Shown here: positions 59,865 to 64,000 of the stretch, one piece after another
Numbering within the stretch: position 1 is the stretch's first letter
Layout: each line of letters opens with the position of its first letter
Assembly: GCA_905214315.1 (NCBI GenBank)
Contig: CAJMLN010000004.1
Location: 1-64,000 of the forward strand
Direction: 5' to 3'
DNA length: 64,000 nt
DNA from: an uncultured bacterium
GTDB lineage: Bacteria > Bacillota > Clostridia > Christensenellales > QALW01
The notes under the pieces: model-generated
The model's input: the letters and a program-made list of their open reading frames with translations, nothing else
What the model was told of the DNA's origin: nothing
Database searches by the model: none
Translations under genes and position numbers: made by a program

Positions 59865-59984
59865 ATGAAAAAAAAGAAGAAAAATATGTGGCATGACGGA
59901 AATATCCCGTCCGATGTGGAGGGGAGCTATACCGGCGTCAGTGAAAACGGAGGCCCGCCCGTACAGGATGCCGACGATCTGTAA
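59865..59984 (+). CDS. Conserved-looking 39-residue protein
   Basis: A short gene starts at ATG 59865 after AAAGGAGCGACAGT, an ideal ribosome-binding site. The product has a Lys-rich start, then SDVEGSYTG and ends in PVQDADDL. I recall short clostridial hypothetical proteins with the same GSYTG ... PVQDADDL pattern, but I cannot verify it here. It is hydrophilic, with no membrane helix, and lies just before the spoIIE promoter. Confidence 0.6.
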   Translation: MKKKKKNMWHDGNIPSDVEGSYTGVSENGGPPVQDADDL

Positions 59985-60019
59985 CAAATTTTCAGATCTT
60001 TTTGCAAAATTCACCATCT

Positions 60020-60057
60020 GCCGAACGACATTTTGTGTAAGGGCGCCGCGCTATAAT
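60020..60057 (+). promoter_or_regulatory. Probable Spo0A-controlled promoter of spoIIE
   Basis: TATAAT (60052-60057) has a -35-like ACGACA (60025-60030) at 21 bases, overlapping AACGACA (60024-60030), a 5-of-7 match to the reverse 0A box TTCGACA. The Bacillus spoIIE and spoIIG promoters also have over-long spacers with 0A boxes near -35. No good -35 exists at 17 bases. Confidence 0.5.
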
Positions 60058-60088
60058 GATGAAAAAACCGTAGTGGATGGTGAAATGT

Positions 60089-62314
60089 ATGAAACAGTGG
60101 ATCAAGCCCGGACTGGCTTTTTTGTGCGGCTTGCTGGCGGCCCGGTGCAGCTTTTTGCAGGGCGTTTACCCCTTTGGGGGCGCGCTGCTGTGTGTGATGT
60201 ATGAAAGCCGCTGGTTCTCCTTTCTCTTTTTAGGCGCCGCGATCGGCGCCATTTCTACCGGAGCAACCGCCGGCGGTATGTTGCTGGCGGTTTTGCCGCA
60301 GGTTCTGCTTTTGCCCCTGCTGCTGCTTTTCAAAAAAAAGAACGTGCAGGCGCTTTTGTGGCGCCAGTTGGCGGTGCTGGCGGCCTGCACGGTGCCCGCA
60401 CTGCTTTTACATATCGATTTTTACGAGCGCGTGTTCCAGATTTTTTCCGGTCTGCTGGCCGTATGCCTGATTCCGCTGCTCAAGCGCATCGTGCTTTCGG
60501 TTTCCCAGCTGGAGAGCCGGCTGAGTTTAGAACGCGCGGATATTCTGGCCCTGGGCTGTGTGGGCGGACTGGTGCTTGCCTGCCTGCCGCGTACGGATTT
60601 TTTAGGGTTTAACCTGTGTATTTTTGCATTGCTGTTTTCCTCCTCCTTGGCGGTATGCGCCTTTGAGGGCGCGGGCAGTATGTGGGCTTCCATCTGTGCT
60701 ATCATGTGGGTGGTCAAGGGGGGCGATTCCACCATTGCGCTGTGTCTGGTGGCCGGAGGCATCTTTGCAGGAATGCTTGCCTCCAAAAAAGGCGGTATTC
60801 TGCTGGGCTTTCTGCTGGGGGACATGCTGGTAAGCCTGTTCTTTTTAAATGCCTTTGCCATCAGTACAGGCGTGGTCAATCTTGTTTTAGGCTGTGGTTA
60901 CACCGTGTTTTTAAAGGCCGCCTGGGTAGAGCGGCTCCGGCGGCTGGCCGGCGTGCGCTCGGGTGTAAATGATTTGGAGATGAGTTATATCGAGGGGCTG
61001 CGGCAGCAGCAGAGTGAGAAATTAAAGGGCGCCGGAAGAATGTATGCCGAGCTGGCCAAGGCGTTTACCGCCGCCTCAAGAAACCGGGAGTTCCGCAGCG
61101 AGCTGATCGACCGTACGGTACAGCTTTGCCGGGAGTGCGAGAAGAGCGAATACTGCCTGAAAAGCCGGAAAAGCGATACGCTGATTGAACTGGGACAGGC
61201 AGCCGACGAGCTGATGGAGCGGGAACGGATTTCCGGCCTGCCGCTGACATTGACGGCCCGGTGCGTCCGGCCCATGGAGCTTTTGGCGGGGCTGACGGCC
61301 AATTTCAAAACCCTTTCGGCTGCCCGGCGGGAAAACCCGGACGAGAGCATGGAAATGGCGCAGCAGCTGAAAAGCCTTTCGGAAATGCTGTTTTCGCTGG
61401 CGGAGGATCTTTCCGAGCTGCCGGAATTTGATAAGGAGAGGGAGCTGGCGGTGAAAGAAGTGCTGGCCTCGCGCGTAGGCGGTGTGAAACAGGTGCTGTG
61501 CCGAAAAAACGGGGAAAGCCATACGCTACAGATCACTTTGAAAGAATATACTAAGGATACGCAAAATAAAATATGCCGTGCCCTGGAGGCGGGATTTTTG
61601 GGAAAATACCGCTGCTTAAACGGCGGAATTAATAAAAGCGGCGGCTTTACCGGTACCTTTGCGGCTGAGCCTAAATTTAAAGTAAACGCTTATGCCTGCC
61701 GCCGGAGCAAGAGCGGTGAGGCGGTATGCGGCGATTCCTTTACCTTTGGCAGTGTGGATAACGATAAATATATCGCCGCCATCAGCGACGGCGCCGGCAG
61801 CGGCGAAAAAGCCGCTAAAGAGAGCGAAAGTGCGCTGGATCTTTTAGAGGCCTTTACTTCCACCCATATCAAGCGCAGCGATATGTTCAAAGCTATGAAT
61901 CAGCTTCTGCTGCTGAAGGGGGACAACGAGGCGTACTCCACCATGGATGTGGCGGAATTTAATCTGGAAAATGGCATCCTGTACTGGACCAAGATCGGCG
62001 CGGTGCCGGGATATATTGTTAGGGGCGGCAAGGTGGAAAAGGTGGAGGCGGGCGCTCTGCCCATGGGCATTGTGTCCAAGATCAATCCCGCCACTACCAA
62101 AAAGCTGGTGCAGAACGGCGACGTCATCGTGCTGATGAGCGACGGTGTGTACGACGGCCTTTGCCGCGGCGAGGAGGATACGATTAGCCGTATATTGGCG
62201 CAGGAAACGCCGGAAAATACCAAAGAACTTGCTGAAAAATTGCTGGAGAGCGCAAAAGAAGCCAGGGTGGATGACGATATGACGGTTATGGTGCTTCGGG
62301 TGGACGCGGCATAA
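60089..62314 (+). CDS. spoIIE: Stage II sporulation protein E
   Basis: The 741-residue protein is the septum-bound PP2C phosphatase that dephosphorylates SpoIIAA and so releases sigma-F in the forespore. About ten membrane helices fill residues 1-290, a helical regulatory region spans 300-520, and the PP2C domain runs from about 535. Its metal sites show in GDSFTFGSV, ISDGAGSGEKAAKES, VIVLMSDGVYDG and VDDDMTVMVL. ATG 60089 has GGTGA just upstream; ATG 60077 is an alternative. Its presence indicates a spore former. The Spo0A-like promoter fits its known control. Confidence 0.95.
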   Translation: MKQWIKPGLAFLCGLLAARCSFLQGVYPFGGALLCVMYESRWFSFLFLGAAIGAISTGATAGGMLLAVLPQVLLLPLLLLFKKKNVQALLWRQLAVLAACTVPALLLHIDFYERVFQIFSGLLAVCLIPLLKRIVLSVSQLESRLSLERADILALGCVGGLVLACLPRTDFLGFNLCIFALLFSSSLAVCAFEGAGSMWASICAIMWVVKGGDSTIALCLVAGGIFAGMLASKKGGILLGFLLGDMLVSLFFLNAFAISTGVVNLVLGCGYTVFLKAAWVERLRRLAGVRSGVNDLEMSYIEGLRQQQSEKLKGAGRMYAELAKAFTAASRNREFRSELIDRTVQLCRECEKSEYCLKSRKSDTLIELGQAADELMERERISGLPLTLTARCVRPMELLAGLTANFKTLSAARRENPDESMEMAQQLKSLSEMLFSLAEDLSELPEFDKERELAVKEVLASRVGGVKQVLCRKNGESHTLQITLKEYTKDTQNKICRALEAGFLGKYRCLNGGINKSGGFTGTFAAEPKFKVNAYACRRSKSGEAVCGDSFTFGSVDNDKYIAAISDGAGSGEKAAKESESALDLLEAFTSTHIKRSDMFKAMNQLLLLKGDNEAYSTMDVAEFNLENGILYWTKIGAVPGYIVRGGKVEKVEAGALPMGIVSKINPATTKKLVQNGDVIVLMSDGVYDGLCRGEEDTISRILAQETPENTKELAEKLLESAKEARVDDDMTVMVLRVDAA

Positions 62315-62496
62315 CGGATATGGCGGCCTATGAAGGCACGGAAATTGTTCAAAAAAGTGGTGACTTTAAAACGCTGCCCTTCATTCGCCTGACGGCGCCA
62401 GCTCTCTTTGTCAGGGAGCCGTTAAGTGATTGCAGAACGGAAAGGGAGCTTTTCATAATTTTTTGCTTTATGGATAAGGCTTTGTTAAAACGGTGT

Positions 62497-63315
62497 TTAT
62501 GAGCATTGTTCCAACAGTGCCTGTGCTTCTGCAAAATCGGGAAAGAGCGCTATCAGTTCATTTAAAATTTCAGCGGCGGCAGCAGCACTGCCGCTGTCGT
62601 AAAGCTGTTGTGCTTGGGCAAATTTGGGGCGGCCGTAGGCTTCCAGGCAATTGGCTAAAAGCTCCTGAGCAGAGGTATATTTTTGAGAATCTTTTTCGGA
62701 AACCTTCTGTAGCTCTTCTGCCGCTTTTGCATATTCGCCCGCACTGTAGAACGCTGAGCCTTCGGCAAAAGCTTTGTCGGAAACTGCTTTATGTTCCACC
62801 TCTTCGATGGCGGAGGAAAGCTTTTCAGAGGCAAAGCCGAAGCGTCCGGCGCGGCTTAAATAGGTTTTTGCTTCGTCCTGTGAATATTCTTCCCGGTAAA
62901 AGGCCGCGGTTATTTCGTCGAGCTTGGCGTATACGGCCGGTTCGATAAAAGCCTTGAATATTTCAAGACCTCGATAGCGGGTCCAGACCTCAGAGGTATA
63001 GTCTGCTGAAAAACAGAGAGAGAAATATTCTTCTAAGTGTACGGAAAGTTCATCGGAGAGGGACTCCTGAGTTCCTTTTTCTTCTGCTTCCTTCCAAATA
63101 GTGGCAGCCGCCTGATAATTGTTTTCATGAAGCGCCGCCGCAAATTTTCCTGACCCGGAATGCAAATACAGCAGACCATTTTCACTGAAGAGAAAAAAGT
63201 ATATTAGAAATCCCGTCATCACAAGGATTGCGGCGGACAATAGTATGGTGAGCGCGCGGGAGTCTTTTGCGGCGCGGCGCGGCGCAGGTTTGCCGCTTCT
63301 TCTGTTCTGGGCCAT
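62497..63315 (-). CDS. One-helix membrane protein with TPR-like helices
   Basis: The 272-residue protein has a basic cytoplasmic tail (RRSGKPAPRRAAKDSR), one membrane helix (about 22-42) and an outer region rich in Ala/Glu helices. Blocks such as GSAFYSAGEYAKAAEELQKV and QQLYDSGSAAAAAEILNEL look like tetratricopeptide repeats. A GGGAGGTAC ribosome-binding site precedes ATG 63315. It likely mediates protein contacts at the membrane. I do not recognise a named family. Confidence 0.75.
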   Translation of the reverse strand: MAQNRRSGKPAPRRAAKDSRALTILLSAAILVMTGFLIYFFLFSENGLLYLHSGSGKFAAALHENNYQAAATIWKEAEEKGTQESLSDELSVHLEEYFSLCFSADYTSEVWTRYRGLEIFKAFIEPAVYAKLDEITAAFYREEYSQDEAKTYLSRAGRFGFASEKLSSAIEEVEHKAVSDKAFAEGSAFYSAGEYAKAAEELQKVSEKDSQKYTSAQELLANCLEAYGRPKFAQAQQLYDSGSAAAAAEILNELIALFPDFAEAQALLEQCS

Positions 63316-63488
63316 AATAAAAGTACCTCCCTCTGTTTATCTGAGCATAATGGAAAAAGCGCGTTTTCGGTATTCCCCGGCGCGGGGAAAAAAATAGATA
63401 ATTTTTTGTTTTATCCGCATACAGCAGGCTTGTCCGAAAAAGGAGAGCCGGATATTGTTTTTCGGTAGTTAGGCAATTATTATAGCAT

Positions 63489-63513
63489 AAACTGGCCGCG
63501 TGCGGCCAGTTTT
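63489..63513 (-). terminator. Hairpin after the PRPP synthetase gene
   Basis: AAACTGGCC (63489-63497) pairs with GGCCAGTTT (63504-63512), directly after the leftward stop. The leftward U-tract is short (TTTATGC); the rightward one is better, but no rightward gene is present. Confidence 0.6.
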
Positions 63514-63515
63514 TA

Positions 63516-64000
63516 TTATCTTTTTCCTTTTTTGATCAGCAGGCTGTTGATTTTTGTAGAAGGATCCAGCAATTCGCTGATGGAAGCGTCATGGTTCAGC
63601 GTGTCAGTGATATAGGCGATGTACTTGGAAAGATCTACGCTGCAGTACCATGGCCGTGCCAGCAGCTCCGCGGTGCTGCGTACGGAGTTGGTAGTAAATA
63701 CCTTGCGGATATATCCCTTTTCATACGCGTCGTCAAAATGCTCAAGCCCTTCGCAGAACAGACCGAATGTGGCGCATACATAAATATCTTTTGCATTCAG
63801 TTCCTTCAGCTTTACAGCCAGGTCCAGCACACTGTCGCCGGAGGAGATCATATCGTCTACGATGATCAGATCCTTGCCGGCAACATCGGCGCCTAAATAC
63901 TCATGCGCTACAATAGGGTTGCGGCCGTTGATGACAACGGAATAGTCGCGGCGCTTATAGAACATTCCCAGGTCAACGCCCAGTACGGAGGAAAAATAAA
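63516..64000 (-). CDS. prs: Ribose-phosphate pyrophosphokinase, C-terminal part
   Basis: The frame is open to the window edge, so the 5' part of the gene lies beyond 64000. ATG 63965 is internal, because GVDLGMFYKRRDYS reads on without a break. DLIIVDDMISSGDSVLDLA is the PRPP-binding loop of the type I phosphoribosyltransferase fold, and ICATFGLF-like and FTTNSVRSTAE segments follow. The enzyme makes PRPP from ribose 5-phosphate and ATP. The sequence differs from the common Prs type (no TGTL loop) and resembles the longer class found in Firmicutes and anaerobes. A general phosphoribosyltransferase is the alternative. Confidence 0.82.
   Translation of the reverse strand, partial: YFSSVLGVDLGMFYKRRDYSVVINGRNPIVAHEYLGADVAGKDLIIVDDMISSGDSVLDLAVKLKELNAKDIYVCATFGLFCEGLEHFDDAYEKGYIRKVFTTNSVRSTAELLARPWYCSVDLSKYIAYITDTLNHDASISELLDPSTKINSLLIKKGKR

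Noticed and set aside
62380..62460. A possible repetitive element with GGGAGC/GCTCTC arms after spoIIE
   Set aside because: The arms pair imperfectly, there is no clear U-tract, and a vaguely similar segment near 56690 is too diverged to call a repeat family.

Overview
The window looks like chromosomal DNA of an anaerobic, spore-forming Gram-positive bacterium of the class Clostridia. The reasons are a SpoIIE sporulation phosphatase, a LytR-CpsA-Psr envelope ligase, a hemolysin/CorC-type membrane protein, DUF2508 and YhaM proteins, the miaB-mutS-mutL-miaA cluster, and an oxygen-sensitive glycyl radical enzyme with its activase. Most genes are moderately GC-rich. The main exception is a strikingly AT-rich secreted amidase gene at 2.4-4.4 kb. 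I see no tRNA, rRNA, CRISPR array or intact insertion sequence.

Layout. 0-1.5 kb: the end of a cysteine desulfurase gene, an IscU scaffold and an IscR-like regulator. 1.5-5 kb: two related small membrane-anchored proteins in opposite orientations flanking the AT-rich amidase. 5-7.3 kb: a GH109-like NAD-dependent glycosidase/oxidoreductase divergent from an AraC regulator. 7.4-10.5 kb: LCP protein, orphan ParA-like ATPase and a SPOR-like protein. 10.8-19.5 kb: typA, an AI-2E family transporter, an aspartate-type aminotransferase, a citrate/isopropylmalate synthase relative, a P-loop protein, thrC and trpS. 19.5-25 kb: an acetylesterase-like lipoprotein, a leftward aminotransferase/response regulator/HD operon, and an ECF sigma factor with its probable anti-sigma factor. 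25.4-28.5 kb: a MarR regulator, a decayed flavodoxin-family gene, two flavodoxin-like proteins and a DUF4405 membrane protein. 28.5-29.4 kb is largely gene-free. 29.4-42.2 kb: a glycolipid-type glycosyltransferase and then a tightly packed operon of miaB, mutS, mutL, miaA, a PLP lyase-like gene, a DUF1015 gene, lysC and a YiiX-like peptidase. 57-64 kb: a CorC-type protein with a structured leader, DUF2508, YhaM, a 39-residue protein, spoIIE, a TPR-like membrane protein and the end of a PRPP synthetase gene.

The most interesting region is 42.5-56.5 kb. An AraC regulator is divergent from a leftward cluster of about 13 kb with a near-consensus promoter at one end and a strong terminator at the other. 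In transcription order it encodes two Gfo/Idh oxidoreductases, a surface repeat protein interrupted by an in-frame stop, a secreted GH99-like protein, a cytoplasmic GH99-like protein, two more Gfo/Idh oxidoreductases, a radical-SAM activase and a glycyl radical enzyme. The oxidoreductases form an A-B ... A'-B' arrangement. The glycyl radical enzyme has the radical glycine and active-site cysteine but lacks the glutamate two residues after the cysteine that is usual in the dehydratase-type members. I infer a glycan-harvesting pathway in which sugars are released, oxidised and then cleaved or eliminated by radical chemistry. The substrate is unknown and no transporter is encoded in the cluster.
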